From Spongiibacter pelagi (lineage in GTDB: Bacteria; Pseudomonadota; Gammaproteobacteria; Pseudomonadales; Spongiibacteraceae): a stretch of DNA of 64,000 nucleotides. Below, piece after piece: positions 55,917 through 64,000 of this stretch (position 1 is its first letter; every line of letters starts with the position of its first letter). Both the position numbers and the translations under genes were made by a program. The DNA is taken from contig NZ_JACXLD010000007.1 in assembly GCF_014705705.1 (NCBI RefSeq), positions 1 through 64,000 on the forward strand, given 5' to 3'. The notes under the pieces are model-generated. The model was not told the DNA's origin and ran no database searches. It saw only the letters and a program-made list of their open reading frames with translations.

Positions 55917-57134
55917 ATGGCTGTTGGTCCAAGTACCCTAGCTGCTGTGCTACATCCAGTTAAAGGCGTTCGTATTGGTATCGCCAGCGCCGGAATTAAA
56001 AAGCCGGGCCGCAAAGATGTGGTGGTTTTTGAACTGGCGGAAAGCGCAACGGTTGCCGGTGTGTTTACTAAAAATGCGTTCTGTGCGGCGCCCGTCACCG
56101 TGGCAAAACAGCACCTCGCCAAAACCTCCCCCCGTTATTTACTGATTAATACCGGCAATGCCAATGCGGGCACTGGCGAGATCGGCATGGCTGATGCCAA
56201 TAGCTGCTGTGTGGCATTGGCTGAGTTGACGGGTTTCTCCGCCGAGCAAGTACTGCCCTTCTCAACCGGTGTTATTGGCGAAAAGCTGCCAGTAGAAAAA
56301 ATTGTAGCGGCTTTGCCGCAGGCTCTTGCTGATTTTTCGGAAGGTAACTGGGAAGCTGCGGCTACCGGTATTATGACCACCGATACCCGCCCCAAAGCCA
56401 CTTCGCGCCAAATTGACTGGCAGGGGCAGAGCATTACCATTACTGGTATCTCCAAAGGCGCGGGCATGATTAAGCCCAATATGGCGACCATGCTGGGTTA
56501 TGTCGCCTGTGATGCGCAAATTGATACCAGCCTGCTGCAAGAAATTGTCTCGGAAGCTGCTGAAGCGTCATTCAACCGCATTACCGTAGATGGTGATACC
56601 TCGACCAATGATGCCTGCGTCTTGATTGCCAGTGGCACTTCGGGTGTGATTGTTACAGCGGATAGTGAATTGCGGGCCTTGTTACAAGCTGAAATTAACG
56701 CCGTCTTCCTTGAGTTAGCTCATGCTATTGTGCGTGATGGCGAGGGTGCGACCAAGTTTGTGGCGGTAAAGGTTGCCGGTGCAAATAGCGTAGAAGAGGC
56801 CTTAAAAGTGGCCTACACGGTTGCCGAATCACCGCTGGTGAAAACAGCACTGTTTGCCAGTGATCCTAACTGGGGACGTATTTTGGCGGCGATTGGCCGT
56901 GCCGGTGTCGATCAGCTTAATGTAGATGCGATAGCGGTACATTTGGATGATGTGCTTATCGCTGAAAAAGGCGGTCGTGCGGCCAGCTATACCGAGGCGG
57001 CCGGTGCGGCGGTCATGAAGCAAGAAGAAATTACCATCAGCATCAATCTGAACCGTGGTGATGTTACCGAAACGGTTTGGACTACCGACTTCTCCTATGA
57101 CTACGTGAAAATCAACGCCGAGTACCGGAGTTAG
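55917..57134 (+). CDS. argJ: Bifunctional ornithine acetyltransferase / N-acetylglutamate synthase
   Basis: Recycles the acetyl group of N-acetylornithine to glutamate in arginine synthesis; some members also use acetyl-CoA. The 405-residue proenzyme self-cleaves before a Thr in the conserved KPNMATMLGYVACDA (about 188-202), giving alpha and beta chains. Other motifs are NTGNANAGTGEIGMADA, FSTGVIGEKLP and SDPNWGRILAAIGRAG. The ATG at 55917 has tgagg about 7 nt upstream; the frame is open from 55887. It is followed by mutT after 2 bp, the order seen in Pseudomonas (secA-argJ-mutT). Confidence 0.96.
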   Translation: MAVGPSTLAAVLHPVKGVRIGIASAGIKKPGRKDVVVFELAESATVAGVFTKNAFCAAPVTVAKQHLAKTSPRYLLINTGNANAGTGEIGMADANSCCVALAELTGFSAEQVLPFSTGVIGEKLPVEKIVAALPQALADFSEGNWEAAATGIMTTDTRPKATSRQIDWQGQSITITGISKGAGMIKPNMATMLGYVACDAQIDTSLLQEIVSEAAEASFNRITVDGDTSTNDACVLIASGTSGVIVTADSELRALLQAEINAVFLELAHAIVRDGEGATKFVAVKVAGANSVEEALKVAYTVAESPLVKTALFASDPNWGRILAAIGRAGVDQLNVDAIAVHLDDVLIAEKGGRAASYTEAAGAAVMKQEEITISINLNRGDVTETVWTTDFSYDYVKINAEYRS

Positions 57135-57136
57135 TT

Positions 57137-57541
57137 GTGAATCGTATCCACGTCGCCGTCGGGGTGATCTGTAACTCCGAGGGCGAAATTCTTATTGCCA
57201 AACGGGCTGATCATCTACATCAGGGCGGTCTTTGGGAGTTTCCCGGCGGTAAAGTTGAGGCTGAGGAATCGGTTGTCGATGCCTTGGTACGTGAACTTGA
57301 GGAAGAGCTGGGCATTACTGCGGTGCGAGAAGCCTGCAATCCACTTATGGAAATTACCCACGATTACGGCGATAAGCAGGTGATGTTAGATGTATGGTGG
57401 GTACGTGATTTTTGCGGTGAGCCGGAAGGGCGAGAAGGTCAGCCGCTGAATTGGGTGGAGGCGGCTCAGTTAAATGATTTCGCGTTTCCTGAAGCCAATA
57501 TCGCCATTATTGAAAAAATTACGGCTTTAGCTGAGCGTTAG
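57137..57541 (+). CDS. mutT: 8-oxo-dGTP diphosphatase MutT
   Basis: Hydrolyses 8-oxo-dGTP to prevent A-C transversions. The 134 residues show VGVICNSEGEILIAKRADHLHQGGLWEFPGG followed by the Nudix box GGKVEAEESVVDALVRELEEELGI (GX5EX7REUXEEXGU satisfied). Length is that of E. coli MutT (129). The GTG start at 57137 lies two bases after the argJ stop, so the two genes are cotranscribed. It is convergent with yacG, with 14 bp between stops. Confidence 0.95.
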   Translation: MNRIHVAVGVICNSEGEILIAKRADHLHQGGLWEFPGGKVEAEESVVDALVRELEEELGITAVREACNPLMEITHDYGDKQVMLDVWWVRDFCGEPEGREGQPLNWVEAAQLNDFAFPEANIAIIEKITALAER

Positions 57542-57555
57542 ACTTGGCTTAAGCT

Positions 57556-57780
57556 CTAGTCTCTATCTCTTAGCATTTCGGCATATTCCAAATCGCCGCT
57601 TAGTAAATCCTCATATTCACCGCTGCCGGGAATATGATGCTCTTCATTCGCCCAGCTCACAAAATCCTGATTTTTACACTGTGATGAGCAAAATGGGCGG
57701 AATTCATTATTTTTATCCCACAGCAAACTGATGCCGCAGCCGGGGCATTTGATGGTGAGTTTGTTGGCTTGGTTTTCCAT
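57556..57780 (-). CDS. yacG: DNA gyrase inhibitor YacG
   Basis: Small zinc protein that binds GyrB and inhibits gyrase. The 74 residues hold a zinc knuckle with four Cys, CPGC (about 12-15) and CSSQC (about 31-35), and the family phrases PFCSSQCKNQDFVSWANEEH and IPG. The acidic tail GDLEYAEMLRDRD is typical of the longer YacG form. It lies 26 bp downstream of coaE in the same direction, the conserved pilD-coaE-yacG order. Confidence 0.93.
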   Translation of the reverse strand: MENQANKLTIKCPGCGISLLWDKNNEFRPFCSSQCKNQDFVSWANEEHHIPGSGEYEDLLSGDLEYAEMLRDRD

Positions 57781-57806
57781 ATTGCGGTTATTCTTTAAAT
57801 GCGTTT

Positions 57807-58403
57807 TTAGACTAGAGCGAGATACGATTGGTGCATGGCATCGACCTTCTCGTGCAGGCTCTTTAGGTCGCTATCGTTAACAATAATATCATCCGCAAGG
57901 GCTAGGCGCTGTTCTCGGCTGGCTTGGCTGGCAATAATCCGCTTAACCTGTTCTGCATCGTTGCTGTCGCGGGCGATAGTACGTTGCAGCTGTGTTTCTT
58001 CGCTGACATCCACCACAAGCAAACGCTGACAAAAACCTTTCTGATTGCTTTCTACCAGTAGCGGAGAAACATAAATTGCGTAGGGGCTTTGCGCTTCAGA
58101 TAGCTGCCTTAACGTCTCTTCGGCAATCAGAGGGTGAAGTAAAGACTCTAGCCACTGCTTGTCTGTTGGCGAGCTGAAAATCTTCTGGCGCAATTGGGCG
58201 CGATCCAAGTTGCCGTCTTCTAGCAAAATATCTGTGCCGAAATGGTCACGAATTTTTTCTAGTGCAGGGCGGCCGGGTTCGACAACCACGCGCGAAATCA
58301 CATCCGCATCGACAATACTAATACCGTGAGCGGCAAAGCGATCGGAAACGGCAGTTTTACCGCTACCTATGCCACCGGTAAGGCCAATAATCATCTTCGA
58401 CAT
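57807..58403 (-). CDS. coaE: Dephospho-CoA kinase
   Basis: Last step of coenzyme A synthesis, phosphorylating the 3'-OH of dephospho-CoA. The 198 residues show Walker A GLTGGIGSGKT (about 7-17), DADVISRVVVEPG, HPLIAEE, and the lid region with RTIARDSNDAEQVKRIIASQ. It lies 36 bp downstream of pilD on the same strand. Confidence 0.96.
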   Translation of the reverse strand: MSKMIIGLTGGIGSGKTAVSDRFAAHGISIVDADVISRVVVEPGRPALEKIRDHFGTDILLEDGNLDRAQLRQKIFSSPTDKQWLESLLHPLIAEETLRQLSEAQSPYAIYVSPLLVESNQKGFCQRLLVVDVSEETQLQRTIARDSNDAEQVKRIIASQASREQRLALADDIIVNDSDLKSLHEKVDAMHQSYLALV

Positions 58404-58439
58404 TGTTAGTAATAGACCTGTTATTTACCAAAAGGATGA

Positions 58440-59318
58440 CTAAAAGCCGGCAAAGCGCAGGTAATTTTCGGTGATCTGAGCTCCCCAGAACAGACTGATC
58501 CAGCCAGCAATGGCCAAATAAGGCCCGAATGGAATGGGGTTGCTTTGGGATTTTTTACTTAGCGCCAGTGTCAGGCTGCCAAGAACCGCACCCACCAGAG
58601 AAGACAAAATAATAATCAGTGGCAGACTCTGCCAACCCAACCACGCGCCCAGTGCAGCCAGCAATTTAAAATCGCCAAAGCCCATGCCTTCCTTGCCGGT
58701 GACTATTTTAAACAGCCAGTACACGGACCAAAGCGTGAGATAACCTGCAATCGCACCCCAAACCGCATCCTGTAATGGAATTTGACCAAAACTGGCATGC
58801 CATGCAAGGCCCAGCCAGAGCAGGGGTAGCGTTAATGAATCTGGCAATAACTGGTGATCGATATCGATCATGGTAAGGATTAATAGCAGCCAGCCGAATA
58901 GGGTAAAGGCCAAGGCTTCGGAACTTAAGCCAAATTGACTAACGGTAAATACCGCAATGGCAGCAGTGATGATTTCAATGGCCGGGTAGCGGATGCCAAT
59001 TGATGTTTTGCAGCTCGCGCATTTTCCTTTGAGTAGCAGGTAACTGATCACCGGAATATTTTGCCAGGGTTTGACCGGCGCTTGGCAATTGGGGCAGTGC
59101 GAATGGGGGAAAGCGAGGCCGAATTTTTTATCCGCAGGTTGGGGCTCTGATTCCTCTCCGTTTATGAGGAATTCACATTCACTGCGCCAGTTGGCTTCCA
59201 TCATTTTTGGCAGGCGGTAAATCACCACATTAAAAAAACTGCCGAATAATAGGGAGAAAATAGCGGTAAGAATATAGAGCAGGGTGGAGCTTTGGTTTAG
59301 CGCCTCGAGAAAAGTCAT
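58440..59318 (-). CDS. pilD: Prepilin peptidase / N-methyltransferase PilD
   Basis: Inner-membrane aspartyl protease that removes leader peptides from type IV prepilins and type II secretion pseudopilins and methylates the new N-terminus. The 292 residues have a cytoplasmic loop with two CxxC pairs (CPNCQAPVKPWQNIPV and CASCKTSIG), and the catalytic Asp residues in DIDHQLLPD (about 152) and the GxGD motif GFGDFKLLAALGAW (about 216). About eight hydrophobic helices are seen. Both pilins in this window carry the cleavage site it recognises. Confidence 0.96.
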   Translation of the reverse strand: MTFLEALNQSSTLLYILTAIFSLLFGSFFNVVIYRLPKMMEANWRSECEFLINGEESEPQPADKKFGLAFPHSHCPNCQAPVKPWQNIPVISYLLLKGKCASCKTSIGIRYPAIEIITAAIAVFTVSQFGLSSEALAFTLFGWLLLILTMIDIDHQLLPDSLTLPLLWLGLAWHASFGQIPLQDAVWGAIAGYLTLWSVYWLFKIVTGKEGMGFGDFKLLAALGAWLGWQSLPLIIILSSLVGAVLGSLTLALSKKSQSNPIPFGPYLAIAGWISLFWGAQITENYLRFAGF

Positions 59319-59337
59319 AGTGGGACTCTTAAAACAA

Positions 59338-59356
59338 AGCCGGGGCTACCCCGGCT
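59338..59356 (-). terminator. Hairpin between pilC and pilD (possible partial terminator)
   Basis: On the minus strand, arms agccgggg and ccccggct pair around a short loop, followed by ttgtttt. It lies between pilC and pilD and may end or reduce transcription from pilBC into pilD. The T-run is short and broken by a G. Confidence 0.55.
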
Positions 59357-59392
59357 GAAAGATTGAATAAAAAATTAAATTAATACTTAAGA

Positions 59393-60616
59393 TTAACCAC
59401 CAACAGCAGAGCCCAGCATAAAGATAGGCATGTACATGGCTATCATTAGCCCACCCACTAATATACCGAGTACGGACATAATCATTGGTTCGAGTAGCGA
59501 GGTTAGAGTATCCACTGCGTTATCGACGGCTTCTTCATAATGGGTTGCTACTTTGTCTAGCATTTCATCCAGTGAACCTGACTCTTCACCAATGGCAACC
59601 ATTTGCAAGAGCATTGTCGGAAATAAATTGGTAAAGCGAATCGAGGAGTATAGAGTTTGGCCGCTAGTGACATCATCACGAATTTGTAGAATGGCTTTAT
59701 TGTAGACTGCATTACCTGCTGCGCCGGCAACGGAATTTAGGGCTTCTACTAAAGGCACGCCTGCACCAAAAGTAGTCGATAAAGTTCGTGAAAAACGGGC
59801 AATAACAGAGTTGAAAACGATTTCACCAACAACTGGAATTTTAAGAGTAACTGCATCAACCTTGTCAGAAAAGGCTTTCGATCGATAACGAGCTTGTTGG
59901 AAGGCAAATCCAGCCGCAGCAATTATTATAACCGCAAAAAACCAGTTGGCCTGCATCCATTCAGATAGGCCAACAACAAACTGTGTAAAAGCCGGGAGAT
60001 CCGAACCAAAACTCTGGAACGTTTCGGCAAAAACAGGCACCACTTTGATTAATAATATTGTGGTTACAATTATTGCGATGCAAATGACAGCAATTGGATA
60101 GGTTAGTGCTTTTTTAATTTTGGCTTTCAGTGCTTCGGTTTTTTCCTTATAAGTCGCTACTCGATCTAGCATAACCTCAAGAGTACCGGACTGTTCGCCT
60201 GCCTCAATTAAACTGCAAAATAAATTATCAAAATATTTAGGGTGTTTGGCACAGGCACTGGCAAAGCTGCCGCCTGCAGAAACATCATTTTTTATACTTA
60301 ATACCAGTTCTTGGATGCTGGGGTTACCTGCGCCCTCGGCCACAATATCAAAGCTCTGAACCAGTGGTACCCCGGCTTTCATCATAGTGGCCATTTGCCG
60401 GGTAAAAATTGCGATATCCGCAGGTTTAATTGGCTTTTTCCCAGAGCTGAACAAAGGCTTGGGCTTTTTCTTAATGCTTTTAGTGATAATGCCTTGTTTG
60501 CGAAGCTGCGCTTTTACTATTGCGCTAGAAGCTCCGGAGGCTTCGCCGCGGGTTTTGCGCCCCTGCTTGTCGGTGCCTTGCCAGACAAAAATTTCGGTTT
60601 TCTGTGCTGTTGCCAT
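59393..60616 (-). CDS. pilC: Type IV pilus inner-membrane platform protein PilC
   Basis: Platform protein that couples the PilB motor to pilin extraction. The 407 residues contain two T2SF (GspF) domains (about 70-190 and 275-395), the hydrophobic helices at about 171-195, 220-240 and 375-400, and signatures such as FTRQMATMMKAGVPLVQSFD and LLQMVAIGEESGSLDEML. Normal length. It lies 39 bp downstream of pilB on the same strand. Confidence 0.96.
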   Translation of the reverse strand: MATAQKTEIFVWQGTDKQGRKTRGEASGASSAIVKAQLRKQGIITKSIKKKPKPLFSSGKKPIKPADIAIFTRQMATMMKAGVPLVQSFDIVAEGAGNPSIQELVLSIKNDVSAGGSFASACAKHPKYFDNLFCSLIEAGEQSGTLEVMLDRVATYKEKTEALKAKIKKALTYPIAVICIAIIVTTILLIKVVPVFAETFQSFGSDLPAFTQFVVGLSEWMQANWFFAVIIIAAAGFAFQQARYRSKAFSDKVDAVTLKIPVVGEIVFNSVIARFSRTLSTTFGAGVPLVEALNSVAGAAGNAVYNKAILQIRDDVTSGQTLYSSIRFTNLFPTMLLQMVAIGEESGSLDEMLDKVATHYEEAVDNAVDTLTSLLEPMIMSVLGILVGGLMIAMYMPIFMLGSAVGG

Positions 60617-60655
60617 TATCGTTTCCGCTTTTTAAACGCGCAGTGTTTTAGGTTG

Positions 60656-62374
60656 TTAGTCTTTGGTGACTCGGTTAACTTCTTCCAAGCTGGTTATGCC
60701 TTGGGCGCATTTCTTTAGTGCAGACTGGCGCAAATTAGCAAAGCCTTCTTTCTGCGCCTGCTCAGCAATGACCAGCGAGTTACCGTTCTCCATAATAATA
60801 CGAGAGATTTCCGGTGTGATACGAACTACTTCGTATATTCCGACACGACCTTTGTAACCGTTGTTGCAGCGCTCACAGCCAACTGGGTGCAAAATGCTGG
60901 CGCCTTCCAATAATTCTGGCGTGAATCCTTCTTCTAATAAGGTTTCTCTGGGGATATCTGCGGGTACTGCACATTCCTTACACAAGCGACGAGCAAGGCG
61001 CTGGGCAATGATTAAGCTGACCGAGGTGGCCACGTTAAAGGCGGGCACGCCCATATTCAATAAACGAGTCAGGGTTTCTGGTGCGCTATTGGTGTGTAGG
61101 GTGGATAGCACCAAGTGACCGGTTTGCGCGGCTTTTATGCCGATTTCCGCGGTTTCTAAGTCCCGGATCTCACCGACCATGATAATGTCAGGGTCTTGAC
61201 GGAGGAAGGAGCGCAGTGCTTCGGGAAAGCCCAAGCCTACCTTGGCATTAACGTGTACTTGGTTAATCCCTTCAAGGTTAATTTCCACCGGGTCTTCAGC
61301 GGTGGAAATATTGCGCTCCACGGTGTTGAGTATATTTAAGCCGGTATACAGCGAAACCGTTTTACCAGAGCCGGTGGGGCCAGTAACTAGAATCATACCT
61401 TGAGGCTGGTTAAGGGCTTCTAGATACATTTTCTTTTGTTCTGCTTCATAGCCCAGAGCATCGATACCCATTTGGGCAGAGCTGGGGTCCAAAATACGCA
61501 GTACGACTTTTTCACCCCAGAGCGTGGGCAAAGTATTTACCCGGAAGTCGATAGCGCGGGTTTTGGATAGCTTCATTTTGATCCGGCCATCCTGTGGGAT
61601 GCGCCGTTCTGAAATATCCATCTGCGACATAACTTTTAAGCGCGCCGCTAAGCGGAAGCCAAGCGCCACCGGAGGCTGTGCCACTTCGTGCAAGATGCCA
61701 TCAGTACGAAAACGGATGCGATAGACTTTTTCATAAGGCTCAAAGTGAATATCTGAGGCGCCGCCGCGAATCGCATCGAGTAATACTTTATTTACAAACT
61801 TAACTACCGGCGCTTCATCGGCACCCTTTAGGTCAGCGTCCTTATTTGGGTCTTCATCGACACCGCCAACCTCCAATCCTTCCAGCGACAAATCATCCAT
61901 ATCGCCGAGGCTGTCGGTGAGGGACTCCTCCTGTGACGCCATATATTTTTCAATGGCGGCCTGCAGAGCGCTTTCTTCAACAATAATGGCTTCAGTAGTT
62001 AGACCGGTATGGAATTTAATCTGATCGAGGGCGTGGAGGTTGGTCGGATCTGACATACCCAAAAACAGGCGCTTACCCCGCTGCCATAACGGTAGAGCGT
62101 GGAAGTTTTTAATGAGCTTATTGTCCACCACCTTCTGTGGGGCAAGGCTGGCTTCAAAACTCTGTAAATCTAAGAAGGGGATGCCAAATTCGTCAGATGC
62201 GGTAGCGGCTATCTTTAAGCCATCCGCTAGGTTCTTGCTAACCAAATGAGAAACCAGGCTTTTCTTTTCTTTATTGGCGGCTTCTTGGGCTTTGCGAACG
62301 AGGGACTCGTCAAGTACGCCATCGTAAACCAAGCGGCGAGCAAGACCATTTAGTGGTGGATTTGGATTGTTCAT
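60656..62374 (-). CDS. pilB: Type IV pilus assembly ATPase PilB
   Basis: Hexameric extension motor of the type IV pilus. The 572 residues have an N-terminal MshEN-type domain (about 1-150), Walker A GPTGSGKTVSLYTGL (about 333-347), an Asp box DIIMVGEIRDLETAE, a His box GHLVLSTLHTNSAPET, and a zinc-binding tetracysteine (CKEC near 470 and CERC near 508). Length matches Pseudomonas PilB (566). The retraction ATPases PilT/PilU are not in this window. Confidence 0.97.
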   Translation of the reverse strand: MNNPNPPLNGLARRLVYDGVLDESLVRKAQEAANKEKKSLVSHLVSKNLADGLKIAATASDEFGIPFLDLQSFEASLAPQKVVDNKLIKNFHALPLWQRGKRLFLGMSDPTNLHALDQIKFHTGLTTEAIIVEESALQAAIEKYMASQEESLTDSLGDMDDLSLEGLEVGGVDEDPNKDADLKGADEAPVVKFVNKVLLDAIRGGASDIHFEPYEKVYRIRFRTDGILHEVAQPPVALGFRLAARLKVMSQMDISERRIPQDGRIKMKLSKTRAIDFRVNTLPTLWGEKVVLRILDPSSAQMGIDALGYEAEQKKMYLEALNQPQGMILVTGPTGSGKTVSLYTGLNILNTVERNISTAEDPVEINLEGINQVHVNAKVGLGFPEALRSFLRQDPDIIMVGEIRDLETAEIGIKAAQTGHLVLSTLHTNSAPETLTRLLNMGVPAFNVATSVSLIIAQRLARRLCKECAVPADIPRETLLEEGFTPELLEGASILHPVGCERCNNGYKGRVGIYEVVRITPEISRIIMENGNSLVIAEQAQKEGFANLRQSALKKCAQGITSLEEVNRVTKD

Positions 62375-62630
62375 ACTTTAAATCAGGGTTGTAAGTGTTT
62401 GATTCATAGTAGTCCATTTTGGTAGAGGCTGTAAAAGCGTATAGGAGAGTGTTGATGGAGGTAATATCTAATGGTGTTGACAATTTTTGTCACAAGCTGA
62501 CGGTCGCGGTCGTTTTTGTTTTAGCTGTCTATAACTGTAGTGAGGTTTGATCGGTGTTTTTTTAGGCAAAAAGGGTGCTTTCTGAGATTCTGTTCAAAAG
62601 TTGGCGCTAAGGATTGGTTGAATTTATGAG
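62375..62630. other. pilB-pilA divergent region, upstream half
   Basis: Part of the 363-bp region between the divergent pilB and pilin genes. It holds no gene. On the minus strand at 62580-62564 the sequence agcacccttttttgcct-like stretch (GCAC, N5, TTTGC) resembles a sigma-54 -24/-12 site for pilB, with one of the two -24 G residues replaced by A. The rest is AT-rich and could bind IHF or PilR, but I see no clear site. Confidence 0.35.
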
Positions 62631-62646
62631 TTGGCCCAAGTTCTGC
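62631..62646 (+). promoter_or_regulatory. Sigma-54 promoter of the pilin gene
   Basis: TTGGCCCAAGTTCTGC has the invariant GG (62633-62634) and GC (62645-62646) separated by exactly 10 bp, the defining spacing of sigma-54 promoters. Transcription would start near 62658, 80 nt before pilA. In Pseudomonas pilA is transcribed by sigma-54 RNA polymerase with PilS/PilR, which supports this. The pilSR genes are not in the window. Confidence 0.75.
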
Positions 62647-62737
62647 TTTAGTTAGCTCAGTGATAGTTTCTTATCGCTAACAAAACAAGGCTTCATTAAA
62701 GAAGTGATTTTGTGAGCATCGCTCAGGAGAACGTAAA

Positions 62738-63142
62738 ATGAAAAAGAACCAACAAGGTTTTACTTTGATTGAATTAATGATCGTTGTTGCGATCATCGGT
62801 ATTCTAGCTGCAGTAGCACTTCCTGCTTACCGTGATTATGTGGCGCAGTCACATGGCGGAGCGGCTATGAAGGGTTTGGCCGGCTTCACAACGAAAGCTG
62901 TTACTTGTGTGCAATCTGGTGTTGGATGCACTGGATTGGCGACTGAGATTGGTAACATCTCTGAGCTGTCCACTAGTGCTGCTCTTGCTGAAGGCACAGG
63001 TGCAAATTTGACTTGGAATGATGGTGTTTGTTCTGTAACAGCAGCTATTACTAATGATGGTGCGTTGACTTACTCTGCGGCTGCGACAGGAACAACTGCG
63101 ACAGCTGCTCAGTGTCAGGCTGGTGCTGGCGTTGGCTCGTAA
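62738..63142 (+). CDS. pilA: Type IV major pilin PilA, first copy
   Basis: Structural subunit of the type IV pilus. The 134-residue prepilin has a 7-residue leader MKKNQQG and the cleavage/methylation site G-FTLIE, with Glu5 and the hydrophobic alpha-1 helix [24 protein letters not shown]. The globular part has four Cys (VTCVQ, GVGC, GVCS, AQCQAG); the last pair probably forms the D-loop disulfide. It ends in Ser, like Pseudomonas pilins glycosylated at a C-terminal Ser. A caggaga ribosome-binding site lies about 8 nt upstream, and the sigma-54 promoter 90 bp upstream. A terminator follows. Confidence 0.93.
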   Translation: MKKNQQGFTLIELMIVVAIIGILAAVALPAYRDYVAQSHGGAAMKGLAGFTTKAVTCVQSGVGCTGLATEIGNISELSTSAALAEGTGANLTWNDGVCSVTAAITNDGALTYSAAATGTTATAAQCQAGAGVGS

Positions 63143-63167
63143 TTTCGGAGCTTAGCTTCATCAAATG

Positions 63168-63202
63168 AAAAGGCTGGCCAAAGTAATTTGGCCAGCCTTT
63201 TT
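63168..63202 (+). terminator. Strong terminator between the two pilin genes
   Basis: A perfect 15-bp stem (arms at 63168-63182 and 63187-63201) closes on a gtaa loop; its 3' arm ends in tttt. It lies 26 bp after the first pilin, so most transcription should stop before the second. Confidence 0.9.
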
Positions 63203-63220
63203 GGTATTAGGGGAAGCGTT

Positions 63221-63625
63221 TTGTATAAAGTAAATAGTGGTTTTACTTTGATAGAGCTAATGATTGTTGTTTCAATCATCGGCATCCTTGCGGCGGTAGC
63301 ATTACCTTCTTACCGTGATTATATTGTTCAATCCCAGGGTGGAGCGGCAATGAAAGGGATGGCTACTTATTCAAGTAAGTCTGTTACTTGTGTGCAATCG
63401 GGTATCGGATGCGATGGGGTGGCTGCAGATATTGCAAGTACACCTGAGCTGAGTATCACCGGCGGCCCTCTTGGTGATGGGGTTGGTGCAACATTAGCAT
63501 GGGACAATGGCAAGTGTGTTGTAAGTGCTTTAATTAGTAATAATGGTTTGCTTAGTTATTCTGCGGCTAAGTCAGTAGGTAGCAGTGCTACCTCTGAGCA
63601 ATGCAGGGCTGGAGCGGGCTTGTGA
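63221..63625 (+). CDS. Type IV pilin, second copy
   Basis: A paralogue of the preceding pilin with the same mature plan and the same length (134 residues). Its leader is MYKVNSG, followed by [20 protein letters not shown], and the four Cys occupy the same places ([20 protein letters not shown]). It differs mainly in the variable loop and ends in Leu, not Ser. The start is a TTG at 63221 with ggggaag about 6 nt upstream; the open frame back to 63188 runs through the terminator. The terminator upstream and the TTG start suggest lower expression than the first copy. It may be a minor or alternative pilin, or a product of recent tandem duplication. Confidence 0.88.
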   Translation: MYKVNSGFTLIELMIVVSIIGILAAVALPSYRDYIVQSQGGAAMKGMATYSSKSVTCVQSGIGCDGVAADIASTPELSITGGPLGDGVGATLAWDNGKCVVSALISNNGLLSYSAAKSVGSSATSEQCRAGAGL

Positions 63626-63662
63626 AACTGCTCAATTTTGTTTGTTACTTTAATAAAAGCCA

Positions 63663-64000
63663 ATGAAAATCAGAATAATTGAGAAAAGTAAGTTTATTTT
63701 TATTCCGTTTTTTTTATTTCTCTCTGTCCTTTCCTTTCTTCCTTCTGCTCGAGTAATAACAACCCTGCCTAGCTATGATGAGAAACGGCTTTGGCAAGTT
63801 TTTTCTCTGTTTGTTATAGGTTTGACTCTTCTGTTGGTAAGAGCATTAAGAGAAAGAATTTCTATTATTCTTATGGCTGCCCCCTTTTCCTATCGGTTGG
63901 CTTTTGTTCTCGTTTTCACTCTTGGGTTGTTTTTAGCTTTAAATTCACCTTATGGACGCTATGCCCTCCTTGAGTTGTTTTTGTTTTCAATGTTATTGGT
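63663..64000 (+). CDS. Polytopic membrane protein, N-terminal part (possible pilin glycosyltransferase), cut by window edge
   Basis: An ATG at 63663 opens a frame that runs to the window end without a stop, giving 112 residues. It has a basic N-terminus, then hydrophobic segments FIFIPFFLFLSVLSFLPSA, VFSLFVIGLTLLLV, LAFVLVFTLGLFLAL and LLELFLFSMLLV. This start resembles Wzy/WaaL/PglL-type O-antigen ligases and pilin O-oligosaccharyltransferases, which often follow pilin genes in Pseudomonas and Acinetobacter. The catalytic periplasmic loop is outside the window, so the assignment rests on topology and position only. The DNA is visibly richer in A and T than upstream housekeeping genes. Confidence 0.6.
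   Translation, partial: MKIRIIEKSKFIFIPFFLFLSVLSFLPSARVITTLPSYDEKRLWQVFSLFVIGLTLLLVRALRERISIILMAAPFSYRLAFVLVFTLGLFLALNSPYGRYALLELFLFSMLL

Overview
The window is chromosomal DNA from a Gram-negative gammaproteobacterium. Its gene orders (kdsD-kdsC-lptCAB-rpoN-hpf-ptsN-rapZ-ptsO; ibaG-murA-hisGDC-degS; lpoA-yraN-diaA-dolP; the full dcw cluster ending in lpxC-secA; pilBCD-coaE-yacG) are those of aerobic gammaproteobacteria related to Pseudomonas and the Cellvibrionales. A cytochrome bc1 operon and a sigma-54-type pilin promoter fit this. The lineage (a Cellvibrionales/Spongiibacteraceae-like group is my guess) is inference from gene order; no 16S gene is present.

Layout. 1-1.8 kb is the end of an integrated island: the tail of an IS3-family transposase, a P4-type tyrosine integrase reading away from the junction, an 11-bp direct repeat, and a 14-nt remnant of a tRNA-Ser 3' end followed by a terminator. 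1.85-6.6 kb holds a gamma-glutamylcyclotransferase-like protein, a DUF4124 protein, acetolactate synthase (ilvI-ilvH) behind a long leader that may be an attenuator, an unrecognised membrane protein and darP. 6.6-15.1 kb (minus strand) holds mgtE, the PTS-Ntr/sigma-54 group (ptsO, rapZ, ptsN, hpf, rpoN) and the LPS-export/KDO group (lptBAC, kdsC, kdsD). 15.3-24.5 kb holds mlaC without mlaFED, then ibaG, murA, hisG, hisD, hisC, degS, ybgI, zapG and zapE. 24.5-29.5 kb holds rplM-rpsI, a bc1 operon in which cytochrome b and c1 are one reading frame, and sspA-sspB. 29.5-34.3 kb holds the lpoA-yraN-diaA-dolP group, divergent rsmI, and RNase P RNA.

34.5-52.8 kb is the complete dcw cluster from mraZ to lpxC, nearly all overlapping or adjacent genes. 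An operator of five GTGG boxes in exact 10-bp phase precedes it, which the first gene product, MraZ, should bind. secA, argJ, mutT and yacG-coaE follow. The last 5.6 kb is a type IV pilus locus: pilD, pilC, pilB on the minus strand, then two tandem pilin genes and the start of a polytopic membrane protein, possibly a pilin O-oligosaccharyltransferase, cut by the window edge.

The window is mostly core genome. I see no clear new defence system or other novel multi-gene system. The most distinctive signals are the fused cytochrome b/c1 gene, the isolated mlaC, the SSQ in place of SSN in FtsI, the possible ilvIH attenuator, the large MraZ operator and the duplicated pilin.
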